This document shows, in pieces, positions 1 through 8,270 of a stretch of 64,000 nucleotides of DNA. A program made the translations under genes and the position numbers. The stretch spans positions 62,001-126,000 of the forward strand of contig NZ_CALWFZ010000004.1 of the NCBI RefSeq assembly GCF_944377805.1, written 5' to 3'. Below the pieces are notes generated by a model. The model was not told where the DNA came from and searched no databases. It was given only the letters and a program-made list of their open reading frames with translations. The DNA is from an uncultured Mediterraneibacter sp. GTDB taxonomy: Bacteria; Bacillota; Clostridia; Lachnospirales; Lachnospiraceae. Each line of letters begins with the position of its first letter. Position 1 is the stretch's first letter.

Positions 1-1
1 G

Positions 2-409
2 TATTATGAGAAAACCTACATACAGAATCAGATCCTTGGGCGCGCGCTTCTCGAGAGCATGCTCATTATGGATAAGAAGTGTATTGTGTCAGTGATCCGC
101 AAACATTCCATGGAGTTTTTCCAGGCGAAACCCTCGGATCTGGAAGGGATTGTCAGCCAGCTTCGCCAGACGAAAGGAGTGGAGGTCGCGATTTTCCTTC
201 ATGAGATCGCGCCGCAGAAGTTCAAGGTGAGCCTGCGCTCCAAAGAACAAATCGATGTAAGCGAGATCGCTCAGTACTATGGGGGCGGCGGCCATGTGCG
301 CGCCGCAGGCGTCATCATGGAAGGATCAAGCCATGATGTGATCAACAATATTACTGCCCGTATTGCGCTTCAGATGAAACCGGAATCAGAACAGGATGTA
401 CCATCATGA
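2..409 (+). CDS. nrnA: DHH-family phosphoesterase, NrnA-like (C-terminal part, cut by window start)
   Basis: The frame is open from the first bases of the window, so the start and the N-terminal DHH domain lie upstream. What is visible is the C-terminal DHHA1 domain with its glycine-rich nucleic-acid-binding motif GGGGHVRAAG (encoded at about 280-309). NrnA-type proteins degrade nanoRNA and dephosphorylate pAp. Its position just before truB matches the usual Firmicute order (rbfA-nrnA-truB). The stop codon overlaps the truB start as ATGA, so the two are translationally coupled. NrnA is the likeliest member of the family, but the catalytic half cannot be inspected. Confidence 0.88.
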   Translation, partial: YYEKTYIQNQILGRALLESMLIMDKKCIVSVIRKHSMEFFQAKPSDLEGIVSQLRQTKGVEVAIFLHEIAPQKFKVSLRSKEQIDVSEIAQYYGGGGHVRAAGVIMEGSSHDVINNITARIALQMKPESEQDVPS

Positions 410-1320
410 TAAATGGGATCTTGAATATTTATAAAGAAAAGGGATATACTTCCCATGATGTAGTGGCCCGTCTGCGCGGCATTGTGGGCCAGAGAAAAAT
501 TGGCCACACGGGCACCCTTGATCCGGAAGCGGAAGGGGTGCTTCCTGTCTGTCTCGGGCGCGCCACAAAAGTGTGTGATATGCTGACGGACAGAGATAAA
601 ACTTATCGGACGGTTCTGCTTCTGGGTAAAAGGACAGATACGCAGGACGCGACGGGGGAGGTACTCTCCGTGTCCGATACAGGTGCCCTCACACCGGAGA
701 AGACGACTGCTTGCGTGAAAGAATTTATCGGTGAGTATGATCAGGTGCCGCCCATGTACTCGGCTCTGAAAGTGGGAGGGAAAAAACTTTACGAACTTGC
801 CCGCGAGGGAAAGACTGTAGAGCGGAAAAGCAGAAAAGTGATGATTCATGATATTCAGATCATTTCGGTCTCCCTTCCCCGCGTGGAAATGGAAGTATCC
901 TGCTCAAAGGGTACCTATATCCGCACGCTGTGCCACGACATCGGGGAGAAACTTGGAGTGGGAGGCTGTATGGAGCGGCTCCTGCGCACAAAGGCCGGCT
1001 CCTTTGCCCTGACAGAAAGCCTGAAGCTTGACGAAGTGGAAAAAGCGGCGCGAGAGGGAAAGCTTGATGAAATTCTGATTCCTCTTGACAGAGTGTTCGG
1101 GCATCTGGATCAGATCACGATAAAGGACGCGTACAAAGCGCTTGGCTATAACGGGAATCCACTGGAATTAAGGCAGATTGAAAAGATTCCCGCCGGTTGC
1201 GGGAAGAATGTCCGGTACCGGGTATATGACAGAGAAGAGCATTTTATCGGAATATACCGCTGTGACGGAAGAAAATTTTGTCTTGAGAAAATGTTTTTTG
1301 ATCCGGACCTGATGTCGTGA
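406..1320 (+). CDS. truB: tRNA pseudouridine(55) synthase TruB
   Basis: A 304-residue protein of normal TruB length. It converts U55 of the tRNA T-loop to pseudouridine. The TruB motif GHTGTLDPEAEG is at residues 33-44, with catalytic Asp39, and the N-terminus (GILNIYKEKGYTSHDVV) is typical. The C-terminal tail after about residue 240 corresponds to the PUA-like region. The start overlaps the nrnA stop by four bases, and ribF follows after 24 nt, giving the common truB-ribF pair. Nothing unusual was seen. Confidence 0.97.
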   Translation: MINGILNIYKEKGYTSHDVVARLRGIVGQRKIGHTGTLDPEAEGVLPVCLGRATKVCDMLTDRDKTYRTVLLLGKRTDTQDATGEVLSVSDTGALTPEKTTACVKEFIGEYDQVPPMYSALKVGGKKLYELAREGKTVERKSRKVMIHDIQIISVSLPRVEMEVSCSKGTYIRTLCHDIGEKLGVGGCMERLLRTKAGSFALTESLKLDEVEKAAREGKLDEILIPLDRVFGHLDQITIKDAYKALGYNGNPLELRQIEKIPAGCGKNVRYRVYDREEHFIGIYRCDGRKFCLEKMFFDPDLMS

Positions 1321-1344
1321 AGTTAGAGGATGTGGAAGACAAAT

Positions 1345-2250
1345 ATGAGATATATTACAGGAATAGAAGACTACGACGGACAAAAGAATACTTCTGTCAC
1401 CCTTGGGAAGTTCGATGGTCTGCACAGGGGACACCAGAAACTGATCGATAAGATTTGCTCTTATGCGTCTGCTGGTTGTGAGACGATTGTGTGTGCTTTC
1501 GATATGCACAGGGAATCTCTGATGACAAATCGAGAGAGAAGAGAGCGTCTTGAGGGGAAAGTGGACTGGCTCATTGAATGTCCGTTTACAGATAACCTGC
1601 GGGAAATGGAGGCCGAAGACTTCATCAGGGATATTTTACGGGACGTCTTTCACGCGTCGCACATTGTAGTGGGTGCGGACTTTACTTTTGGCCGGGGCAG
1701 GCGGGGGAACGTTCAGACGCTCCGGGATTATGCTGATCAATACGGATATACTGTTGACGTGATTGAGAAGGAGCGTTACCGGGGAACCGTGATCAGCAGT
1801 ACTTATATTAAAGACGCGCTGGCACAGGGAGATGTGAAGCTGGCCGAAAAGCTGCTTGGGTATCCGTATGAGATGACGGGGATCGTACAGCACGGCAAAC
1901 AGCTGGGACGCACACTGGGATTTCCGACAATGAATATTGAACCGGATGAGTGCAAGATTCTTCCCCGGTTTGGGGTTTATGCCTGCCGGGTAAAGATCGA
2001 TGGCAGATGGTACGGCGCGGTGGGAAATGCCGGTATCAAACCGACGGTGACAGATGAGAGACGCCGCCTGCTTGAAGTGTATGTCTACGGATATGAAGGG
2101 AATGCATACGGAAAAGAGATCACGGCTCAGTTCTGTGATTTTGAGCGCCCTGAGATGAAGTTCGGCTCTCTGGAGGAACTAAAAGAGCATGTCAGCAAAG
2201 ATATGGCATACGGGGAAAAGTTCTTTAAAGAGCACGGGTCATTTCAGTAA
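1345..2250 (+). CDS. ribF: Bifunctional riboflavin kinase / FAD synthetase RibF
   Basis: About 301 residues. RibF phosphorylates riboflavin to FMN and adenylylates FMN to FAD. The N-terminal nucleotidyltransferase signature GKFDGLHRGHQKL lies near residues 17-29. The C-terminal riboflavin kinase domain starts around GRTLGFPTMNI (about residue 190). An upstream in-frame ATG at 1330 sits directly against the GAGG at 1326-1329 and so is too close for initiation; ATG 1345, with GGAAG upstream, is the better start. No FMN riboswitch is visible upstream, and it appears cotranscribed with truB. Confidence 0.95.
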   Translation: MRYITGIEDYDGQKNTSVTLGKFDGLHRGHQKLIDKICSYASAGCETIVCAFDMHRESLMTNRERRERLEGKVDWLIECPFTDNLREMEAEDFIRDILRDVFHASHIVVGADFTFGRGRRGNVQTLRDYADQYGYTVDVIEKERYRGTVISSTYIKDALAQGDVKLAEKLLGYPYEMTGIVQHGKQLGRTLGFPTMNIEPDECKILPRFGVYACRVKIDGRWYGAVGNAGIKPTVTDERRRLLEVYVYGYEGNAYGKEITAQFCDFERPEMKFGSLEELKEHVSKDMAYGEKFFKEHGSFQ

Positions 2251-2257
2251 AAATATC

Positions 2258-2286
2258 TTTACATCCTTATTGTGGTATGCTATACT
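2258..2286 (+). promoter_or_regulatory. Promoter of rpsO
   Basis: TTTACA (2258-2263), a 17-nt spacer and TATACT (2281-2286), with a TGC immediately before the -10 box (extended -10). Transcription would start near 2293, about 93 nt before the rpsO start codon. It lies just after the ribF stop. Confidence 0.8.
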
Positions 2287-2300
2287 ATGCGAGGTTAAAG

Positions 2301-2345
2301 ATTCAGCCGATGTTCGGTAATCGGATCACTCCGACCATTACTTAA
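2301..2345 (+). promoter_or_regulatory. Structured 5' leader of rpsO, candidate S15 autoregulatory element
   Basis: The leader folds into a hairpin: 2317-2321 pairs with 2037+300 bases i.e. 2337-2341 (GTAAT/ATTAC), and 2322-2325 pairs with 2330-2333 (CGGA/TCCG), with a 3-nt bulge on the 3' side and a 4-nt loop. An alternative small stem CCGA/TCGG (2307-2310 with 2314-2317) competes with it. S15 is known to repress its own mRNA in several bacteria through unrelated leader structures. A regulatory role here is inferred from position and pairing only. Confidence 0.4.
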
Positions 2346-2385
2346 TGTCAGGCGGTAGATTCAAAGTATGAAGGAGGAAGCGAAT

Positions 2386-2652
2386 ATGATCGCAAAGGAA
2401 AAGAAACAGGCAATTATTAAAGAGTATGGAAGAAGCGAGGGAGACACAGGATCTCCGGAGGTGCAGGTTGCAATCCTGACAGCCAGAATTAATGAGCTGA
2501 CAGACCACTTCAAGGCAAATCCGAAAGATCATCATTCAAGAAGAGGCCTTCTTAAGATGGTTGGACAGAGAAGAGGACTTCTTGCATATTTGAAGAAGAT
2601 CGATATCGAGAGATACCGTTCACTGATCGAGAGACTTGGACTGAGAAAATAG
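2386..2652 (+). CDS. rpsO: 30S ribosomal protein S15
   Basis: 88 residues, exactly the usual S15 length, starting MIAKEKKQ. S15 binds 16S rRNA early in 30S assembly. The conserved DHHSRRGLL segment and the C-terminal LIERLGLRK are present. A longer in-frame ATG at 2368 is rejected because the Shine-Dalgarno AAGGAGG (2371-2377) lies downstream of it and is correctly placed for ATG 2386. It is followed by a strong terminator and then pnp, the usual neighbour. Confidence 0.98.
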   Translation: MIAKEKKQAIIKEYGRSEGDTGSPEVQVAILTARINELTDHFKANPKDHHSRRGLLKMVGQRRGLLAYLKKIDIERYRSLIERLGLRK

Positions 2653-2675
2653 TCAGAGATTCAGAAAAGACACAG

Positions 2676-2704
2676 ACGGGGCAGAGTATTCTGCCCCGTT
2701 TTTA
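2676..2704 (+). terminator. Intrinsic terminator of rpsO
   Basis: Perfect 9-bp GC-rich stem ACGGGGCAG (2676-2684) / CTGCCCCGT (2691-2699), a 6-nt loop and a T-run through 2703. It separates rpsO from pnp, although some read-through is usual for this gene pair in other bacteria. Confidence 0.9.
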
Positions 2705-2733
2705 TTGCTTAATAGTACATGCTGTGGTATAAT
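2705..2733 (+). promoter_or_regulatory. Promoter of pnp
   Basis: TTGCTT (2705-2710), a 17-nt spacer and TATAAT (2728-2733), with TGG directly before the -10 (extended -10). It starts within the T-run of the rpsO terminator. The predicted start site, about 2740, falls immediately before the long pnp leader stem-loop. Confidence 0.8.
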
Positions 2734-2742
2734 ATTTAAGAT

Positions 2743-2834
2743 TGCGGACAGCTTTAAGTACCCGAGACCACTGAAAAGCGCATTACCCGGTCTGCTAATG
2801 CATTTTTCAGTAGTTTCGGAGACAACTGTCCACA
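2743..2834 (+). promoter_or_regulatory. Long stem-loop at the 5' end of pnp mRNA
   Basis: Three nested helices are visible. The base is 2743-2753 with 2824-2834 (about 9 of 11 pairs). The middle is 2762-2777 with 2804-2819 (16 positions, 14 Watson-Crick plus wobble). The tip is GCATTA 2780-2785 with TAATGC 2796-2801, leaving a 10-nt loop. Together they span almost the whole leader from the predicted start site to 30 nt before the pnp ATG. In E. coli, pnp is autoregulated through an RNase III-cleaved leader stem; a similar role here is inference. Confidence 0.6.
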
Positions 2835-2864
2835 GAAAAAATCAGAAAACAAAAGGAGAATACG

Positions 2865-4952
2865 ATGTACAAAAAGTATGAAATGGAACTCGCGGGGAGG
2901 ACGCTGCGAGTGGATGTGGACAGAGTTGCCAAACAGGCCAATGGCGCAGTGCTGATGCACTACGGTGACACAACGGTGCTCTGCACGGCAACCGCTTCAG
3001 AGAAACCAAGAGACGGGATTGACTTTTTTCCTTTGAGCGTAGAATACAACGAGAGAATGTATTCTGTGGGAAAGATACCGGGAGGATTCAACAAAAGAGA
3101 AGGGAAGGCATCTGAGAATGCGATCCTGACAGACCGTGTGATTGACCGTCCGATGCGTCCGCTCTTTCCCAAGGATTATCGGAACGATGTAACTCTTGAA
3201 AATCTGGTCATGTCCGTAGATCAGGACTGCAGTCCGGAACTGACAGCGATGCTCGGAGCTTCCCTTGCGACAAGCATCTCTGACATTCCCTTTGACGGTC
3301 CGATCTCAACAACACAGGTGGGGCTTGTCGACGGAGCGTTTGTCTTCAACCCAACCGCTGACCAGAGGGAAATCTCGGAGCTGGCTCTTACAGTCGCTTC
3401 CACAAAGGAGAAAGTGATTATGATCGAGGCCGGAGCTAATGAAGTTCCGGAAGATAAGATGATTGAAGCGATCTTTGCAGCTCATGATCTGAACCAGGAA
3501 GTGATCGCGTTCTTTGATAAAATTGTGGCAGAGTGCGGAAAACAAAAACACGAGTATGAAAGCTTTGAAGTTCCCCAGGAACTCTTTGGCGCGATCAGGG
3601 AAATCGTTCCGCCTCAGGAGATGGAGCAGGCAGTATTTACGGACGACAAGCAGACAAGAGAAGAAAATATCCGCGTGATCACAGACCGGCTTGAGGACGC
3701 CTTTGCGGAAAATGAAGAGTGGCTTGCTATTCTCGGCGAGGCAGTATATCAGTATCAAAAGAAGACGGTCAGAAAGATGATACTCAAGGATCACAAGCGC
3801 CCGGACGGACGTGCCATCGATGAGATTCGCCCTCTTGTAGCTGAGGTGGATCTGATTCCGAGAGTACATGGTTCGGCTATGTTTACAAGAGGTCAGACCC
3901 AGATCTGCACCGTGACAACTTTAGCACCGCTTTCTGAGGCGCAGCGTCTGGACGGCTTGGATGAGCAGGAGACGTCAAAAAGATATATGCACCATTATAA
4001 CTTCCCGTCTTACTCTGTCGGGGAAACAAGACCGTCCAGAGGACCGGGACGCCGCGAGATCGGACACGGCGCGCTTGCCGAGAGAGCTCTTCTTCCGGTA
4101 CTGCCGGACGAGGCGGACTTCCCTTACGCGATCCGCACTGTATCTGAGACATTTGAATCCAACGGATCTACTTCCCAGGCAAGTGTCTGCGCATCCAGTA
4201 TGTCGCTTATGACAGCCGGCGTGCCGATTAAGGCCGCGGTTGCCGGAATTTCAGCCGGTCTTGTGACAGGAGAGAGCGATGACGACTATCTGGTGCTGAC
4301 AGATATTCAGGGTCTGGAAGATTTCTTCGGCGATATGGACTTTAAAGTTGCCGGAACACATAACGGTATTACGGCAATCCAGATGGATATTAAGATTCAC
4401 GGGCTGACAAGGCCGATCATTGAGCAGGCGATTGCGGCGACCAAAAAAGCGAGAACTTATATTATCGACGAAGTAATGAACAAAGCGATTGCAGAGCCCC
4501 GGCCGGAAGTCGGACCGTATGCGCCGAAGATTATTCAGATGCAGATCGATCCGCAGAAGATTGGAGATGTTGTGGGCCAGAGAGGCAAGACGATCAATTC
4601 AATTATCGAGCAGACCGGGGTGAAGATTGACATCGATGATGACGGCGCGGTATCCATCTGCGGAACAGAGAAAGAAGGCATGGACAGGGCCGCCAAGCTG
4701 ATCCATACGATTGTAACAGACTTTGAGGCCGGTCAGGTATTTGAAGGAAAAGTCGTAAGTATCAAGGAGTTTGGAGCATTCCTCGAGTTCGCGCCGGGCA
4801 AAGAAGGTCTGGTTCATATTTCCAAGATTGCAAAACAGAGAGTGAATAAAGTTGAGGATATTCTGGCTCTTGGAGATGTGGTCAAGGCGGTATGCCTCGG
4901 AAAAGATAAAATGGGAAGATTCAGCTTCAGCATAAGAGACGTGGCAGAATAA
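2865..4952 (+). CDS. pnp: Polyribonucleotide nucleotidyltransferase (PNPase)
   Basis: 695 residues, full length. PNPase degrades RNA 3' to 5' by phosphorolysis and takes part in mRNA decay. Domains in order: first RNase PH domain (about 10-145), helical linker (about 150-230), second, catalytic RNase PH domain (about 310-470), KH domain with VVGQRGKTI (about 565-575) and S1 domain (about 620-690; FEGKVVSIKEFGAF). The start follows AAAGGAG with good spacing. It has its own promoter and structured leader, and a weak hairpin terminator follows. Confidence 0.98.
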   Translation: MYKKYEMELAGRTLRVDVDRVAKQANGAVLMHYGDTTVLCTATASEKPRDGIDFFPLSVEYNERMYSVGKIPGGFNKREGKASENAILTDRVIDRPMRPLFPKDYRNDVTLENLVMSVDQDCSPELTAMLGASLATSISDIPFDGPISTTQVGLVDGAFVFNPTADQREISELALTVASTKEKVIMIEAGANEVPEDKMIEAIFAAHDLNQEVIAFFDKIVAECGKQKHEYESFEVPQELFGAIREIVPPQEMEQAVFTDDKQTREENIRVITDRLEDAFAENEEWLAILGEAVYQYQKKTVRKMILKDHKRPDGRAIDEIRPLVAEVDLIPRVHGSAMFTRGQTQICTVTTLAPLSEAQRLDGLDEQETSKRYMHHYNFPSYSVGETRPSRGPGRREIGHGALAERALLPVLPDEADFPYAIRTVSETFESNGSTSQASVCASSMSLMTAGVPIKAAVAGISAGLVTGESDDDYLVLTDIQGLEDFFGDMDFKVAGTHNGITAIQMDIKIHGLTRPIIEQAIAATKKARTYIIDEVMNKAIAEPRPEVGPYAPKIIQMQIDPQKIGDVVGQRGKTINSIIEQTGVKIDIDDDGAVSICGTEKEGMDRAAKLIHTIVTDFEAGQVFEGKVVSIKEFGAFLEFAPGKEGLVHISKIAKQRVNKVEDILALGDVVKAVCLGKDKMGRFSFSIRDVAE

Positions 4953-4963
4953 ACAGTGATATA

Positions 4964-4999
4964 TACAGCGCAGCGGTTATTAACTGCTGCGCTGTATTT
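4964..4999 (+). terminator. Hairpin after pnp, probable weak terminator
   Basis: An 11-bp stem, TACAGCGCAGC (4964-4974) with GCTGCGCTGTA (4986-4996), with a few more inner pairs. The following T-tract is poor (TTTG), so termination may be inefficient. Confidence 0.6.
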
Positions 5000-5093
5000 G
5001 GATGTGATAATACAATAAAACAAAAACGTACTTATAAATTGTCCCAAAAAAGCTCAGACTATCTTTGAATGTATTTTTGAGAGGTTAGTGAAT

Positions 5094-5510
5094 GTGAAAC
5101 GACTGAGCGAGTACTTGTTTTTGGGAGCGCTGGGCGGAGCGCTGTATTATAGTTTTGAAATGCTGTTCAGGGGTTTTTCTCACTGGTCCATGTTTTTGCT
5201 GGGAGGAATCTGTTTTGTCTTCTTTGCCCAGCAGGGAATCTGGACGGGATGGAAGGCCCCTTTGTGGAAACAGGTAGGCTGGTGCGTGATTTTTGTAACA
5301 GCCTGCGAATTTATCACGGGAATTCTCGTCAATAAGATTATGCACTGGGACGTATGGGATTACACAGATCAGCCTTTCCAGATCATGGGACAGATCTGTC
5401 TGCCGTTTACGATTATCTTCTCTGGTCTGTGTGCAATCGGAATACTCATGAGCGGATATATTCTTCATTATGTATACGGAGAGAAGAGGCCTGAGTTCCA
5501 TGTACTTTGA
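5094..5510 (+). CDS. Small membrane protein, putative ABC-transporter type IV (CmpB-like) family
   Basis: About 138 residues with four hydrophobic segments (roughly residues 8-24, 31-46, 60-82 and 98-125). The pattern WDVWDYTDQ followed by MGQICLP near residues 85-103 resembles the family annotated as putative ABC-transporter type IV (PF06541), members of which have no proven substrate. GTG codons at 5088 and 5094 are both possible starts; GAGAGG at 5079-5084 is well spaced only for 5094. It sits alone between pnp and mutS. Family assignment is from memory of the motif. Confidence 0.6.
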   Translation: MKRLSEYLFLGALGGALYYSFEMLFRGFSHWSMFLLGGICFVFFAQQGIWTGWKAPLWKQVGWCVIFVTACEFITGILVNKIMHWDVWDYTDQPFQIMGQICLPFTIIFSGLCAIGILMSGYILHYVYGEKRPEFHVL

Positions 5511-5520
5511 CTTTCTGCAG

Positions 5521-5549
5521 TTGAAGTCAATTCTCAAAAATGCTATAAT
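5521..5549 (+). promoter_or_regulatory. Promoter of mutS operon
   Basis: TTGAAG (5521-5526), a 17-nt spacer and TATAAT (5544-5549), preceded by TGC (extended -10). Transcription would start near 5556, about 40 nt before the mutS start. Confidence 0.75.
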
Positions 5550-5594
5550 ACATCCGCGGAAAAACCGTTATTGTATTGGAAAAGGAGTAGGAAT

Positions 5595-8246
5595 GTGGCT
5601 GAGTTAACACCAATGATGAAACAATATGTAGAGACAAAATCCCAGTATCCGGACTGCATTCTGTTCTATAGATTAGGCGATTTTTATGAAATGTTCTTTG
5701 ATGATGCCCTGACAGCCTCCAGGGAACTGGAAATTACTCTGACAGGGAAAAACTGCGGGCAGGAAGAGAGGGCGCCCATGTGCGGCGTTCCTTATCACGC
5801 AGTGGAGAGTTATCTGAATAAGCTGGTATCGAAAGGCTATAAGGTGGCTATCTGCGAACAGGTGGAAGACCCGAAGACTGTTAAAGGCCTTGTAAAGCGG
5901 GAGGTTGTGCGTATTGTAACCCCCGGAACCAATCTGGATACCCAGGCGCTTGACGAGTCGAAGAATAATTATATCATGTGTATTGTCTATATTGCGGACC
6001 GCTATGGCGTCTCCGTGGCGGATATTACGACAGGGGATTACTTTGTGACCGAATTTTCTGACAGCTCGAAACTGATGGATGAGATCTATCGTTTTTCTCC
6101 TTCCGAGATTATCTGCAACGAGGCGTTCTATATGAGCGGTATGGATATGGATGGGATGAGAGAGCGGCTGGGAATCACGATATATTCTCTGGACGCGTGG
6201 TATTTTGACGACGCAGTGTGCCGTCAGAAACTCCTGGAGCATTTCAAAGTGTCCTCTTTTGCCGGACTCGGACTGACTGACTATGACTGCGGCATCATCA
6301 GCGCCGGAGCTTTGCTTCAGTATCTTCTGGAGACACAGAAAAATTCACTGTCCAACCTAACGCACTTAACCCCATATACTACCGGAAAATATATGATGCT
6401 GGACAGTTCTACAAGGAGAAACCTGGAACTGTGTGAAACGCTCAGAGAGAAGCAGAAGAGAGGCTCTCTTTTGTGGGTTCTTGATAAGACAAAGACCGCT
6501 ATGGGCGCCAGGACTCTGCGCAAATATGTGGAACAGCCCCTGATCGATAAAGAGGAAATTCTGAAACGGCTGGACGCGGTCCATGAGCTGAAAGAACAGG
6601 CGATCTCAAGAGAAGAACTACGAGAATACCTTGCCCCGGTCTATGATCTGGAGCGTCTGATTACGAAAATTTCTTATGGTTCCGCGAATCCCCGAGATCT
6701 GACTGCTTTTAGGACTTCCCTTGAAATGCTTCCTCCGATTCGTTATATCCTTCAGGATATGCAGTGCGATCTTCTAAAGCAGATTTGCTCTGATCTCGAT
6801 CCTTTAGAGGATCTGTGCTCTCTGATACAGGATTCGATTCGCGAAGACCCGCCTATTGCGATGAAGGAAGGAAATATTATTCGCGACGGATATAATGAAG
6901 AGGTAGACAAACTGCGACGCGCAAAGTCGGATGGAAAGGACTGGCTGGCAAAACTGGAAAATGACGAGAGGGAGAAGACGGGGATTAAGAACCTCCGCAT
7001 TAAATACAACAAAGTATTCGGCTATTATCTGGAAGTGACGAACTCCTATAAAAATCTGGTGCCCGAGTATTATACGCGCAAACAGACACTGGCCAATGCG
7101 GAGCGTTATATCACCCCTGAGTTAAAAGAACTGGAAGATATGATCCTGGGAGCTGAAGATAAACTTTACGCTCTGGAATACGAAATTTATACCGAGGTTC
7201 GGGAAACAATAGCGTCCCAGGTGGAACGGATCCAGATGACAGCAAAAGCCGTAGCAGCTCTCGATGTTTTTGCGTCTCTGGCGCTCACAGCGGAGAGAAA
7301 CAACTATTCCAGGCCAGAGATCAACGAGAAGGGAATTATCGACATTAAGGAGGGCAGGCATCCGGTCGTGGAGCAGATGATACCGAACGACATGTTTATC
7401 TCCAACGATACATATCTGGATGACAGAAAACACCGGATCTCCATTATAACCGGGCCGAATATGGCCGGAAAATCAACCTATATGCGGCAGACGGCTCTGA
7501 TCGCCCTGATGGCGCAGATCGGCTCTTTTGTACCTGCCAAAAGTGCGAACATCGGTCTGTCGGACAGGATTTTCACCAGAGTAGGAGCGTCCGACGACCT
7601 TGCTTCGGGCCAGAGTACCTTTATGGTGGAGATGACAGAGGTGGCGAATATTTTAAGAAACGCGACCTCAAAAAGTCTTTTGATCCTCGATGAGATCGGA
7701 AGAGGAACAAGTACGTTTGACGGATTATCCATCGCCTGGGCTGTGGTGGAATATATCAGTGACAGCCGTCTGCTCGGCGCGAAGACCCTTTTTGCCACTC
7801 ATTATCACGAACTGACTGAACTGGAAGGAAAGATAGAAAATGTAAACAATTACTGCATTGCCGTGAAAGAGAAAGGGGACGATATTGTATTCCTCAGAAA
7901 GATAGTGAAAGGCGGAGCGGATAAGAGTTATGGAATTCAGGTAGCGAAACTGGCCGGAGTGCCTGATCTTGTGATCAACCGGGCAAAAGAGATTGTGGAA
8001 GAACTCAGTGAGGAGGACATTACAAACAGAGTCAGCGAGATTGCCGGAAAAGATAAAGTGTCCAAAGCGAAACCAAAGGTTAAAAAATATGATGAAGTCG
8101 ATATTGCTCAGATGTCACTGTTTGATACGGTCAAAGATGACGATGTGCTGGAGGAGCTGAAAAACCTTGATGTGGGAAATCTGACGCCCATAGACGCGCT
8201 CAATACGATTTATCGGCTTCAGAATAAGCTGAAAAACAGATGGTAA
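5595..8246 (+). CDS. mutS: DNA mismatch repair protein MutS
   Basis: About 883 residues. MutS recognises mismatches and small loops and recruits MutL. The N-terminal mismatch-reading motif GDFYEMF is present. The ATPase has Walker A GPNMAGKST (from about residue 620), the LILDEIGRGTSTFDG Walker B/signature, and the ATHYHEL switch. Start choice: a TTG at 5571 is in frame, but AAGGAG (5582-5587) sits 7 nt before GTG 5595, giving the conserved start (M)AELTPMMKQY. It heads a mutS-mutL-miaA run. Confidence 0.97.
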   Translation: MAELTPMMKQYVETKSQYPDCILFYRLGDFYEMFFDDALTASRELEITLTGKNCGQEERAPMCGVPYHAVESYLNKLVSKGYKVAICEQVEDPKTVKGLVKREVVRIVTPGTNLDTQALDESKNNYIMCIVYIADRYGVSVADITTGDYFVTEFSDSSKLMDEIYRFSPSEIICNEAFYMSGMDMDGMRERLGITIYSLDAWYFDDAVCRQKLLEHFKVSSFAGLGLTDYDCGIISAGALLQYLLETQKNSLSNLTHLTPYTTGKYMMLDSSTRRNLELCETLREKQKRGSLLWVLDKTKTAMGARTLRKYVEQPLIDKEEILKRLDAVHELKEQAISREELREYLAPVYDLERLITKISYGSANPRDLTAFRTSLEMLPPIRYILQDMQCDLLKQICSDLDPLEDLCSLIQDSIREDPPIAMKEGNIIRDGYNEEVDKLRRAKSDGKDWLAKLENDEREKTGIKNLRIKYNKVFGYYLEVTNSYKNLVPEYYTRKQTLANAERYITPELKELEDMILGAEDKLYALEYEIYTEVRETIASQVERIQMTAKAVAALDVFASLALTAERNNYSRPEINEKGIIDIKEGRHPVVEQMIPNDMFISNDTYLDDRKHRISIITGPNMAGKSTYMRQTALIALMAQIGSFVPAKSANIGLSDRIFTRVGASDDLASGQSTFMVEMTEVANILRNATSKSLLILDEIGRGTSTFDGLSIAWAVVEYISDSRLLGAKTLFATHYHELTELEGKIENVNNYCIAVKEKGDDIVFLRKIVKGGADKSYGIQVAKLAGVPDLVINRAKEIVEELSEEDITNRVSEIAGKDKVSKAKPKVKKYDEVDIAQMSLFDTVKDDDVLEELKNLDVGNLTPIDALNTIYRLQNKLKNRW

Positions 8247-8270
8247 GGCAGAAACAGAAAGGAGACGGCC

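Noticed and set aside
3306..3869. A 187-codon minus-strand open frame inside pnp
   Set aside because: It lies wholly opposite a strongly conserved PNPase reading frame, has no ribosome site and shows no recognisable domain.
5673..6242. A 189-codon minus-strand open frame inside mutS
   Set aside because: Antisense shadow of conserved MutS codons with no motif or ribosome site.
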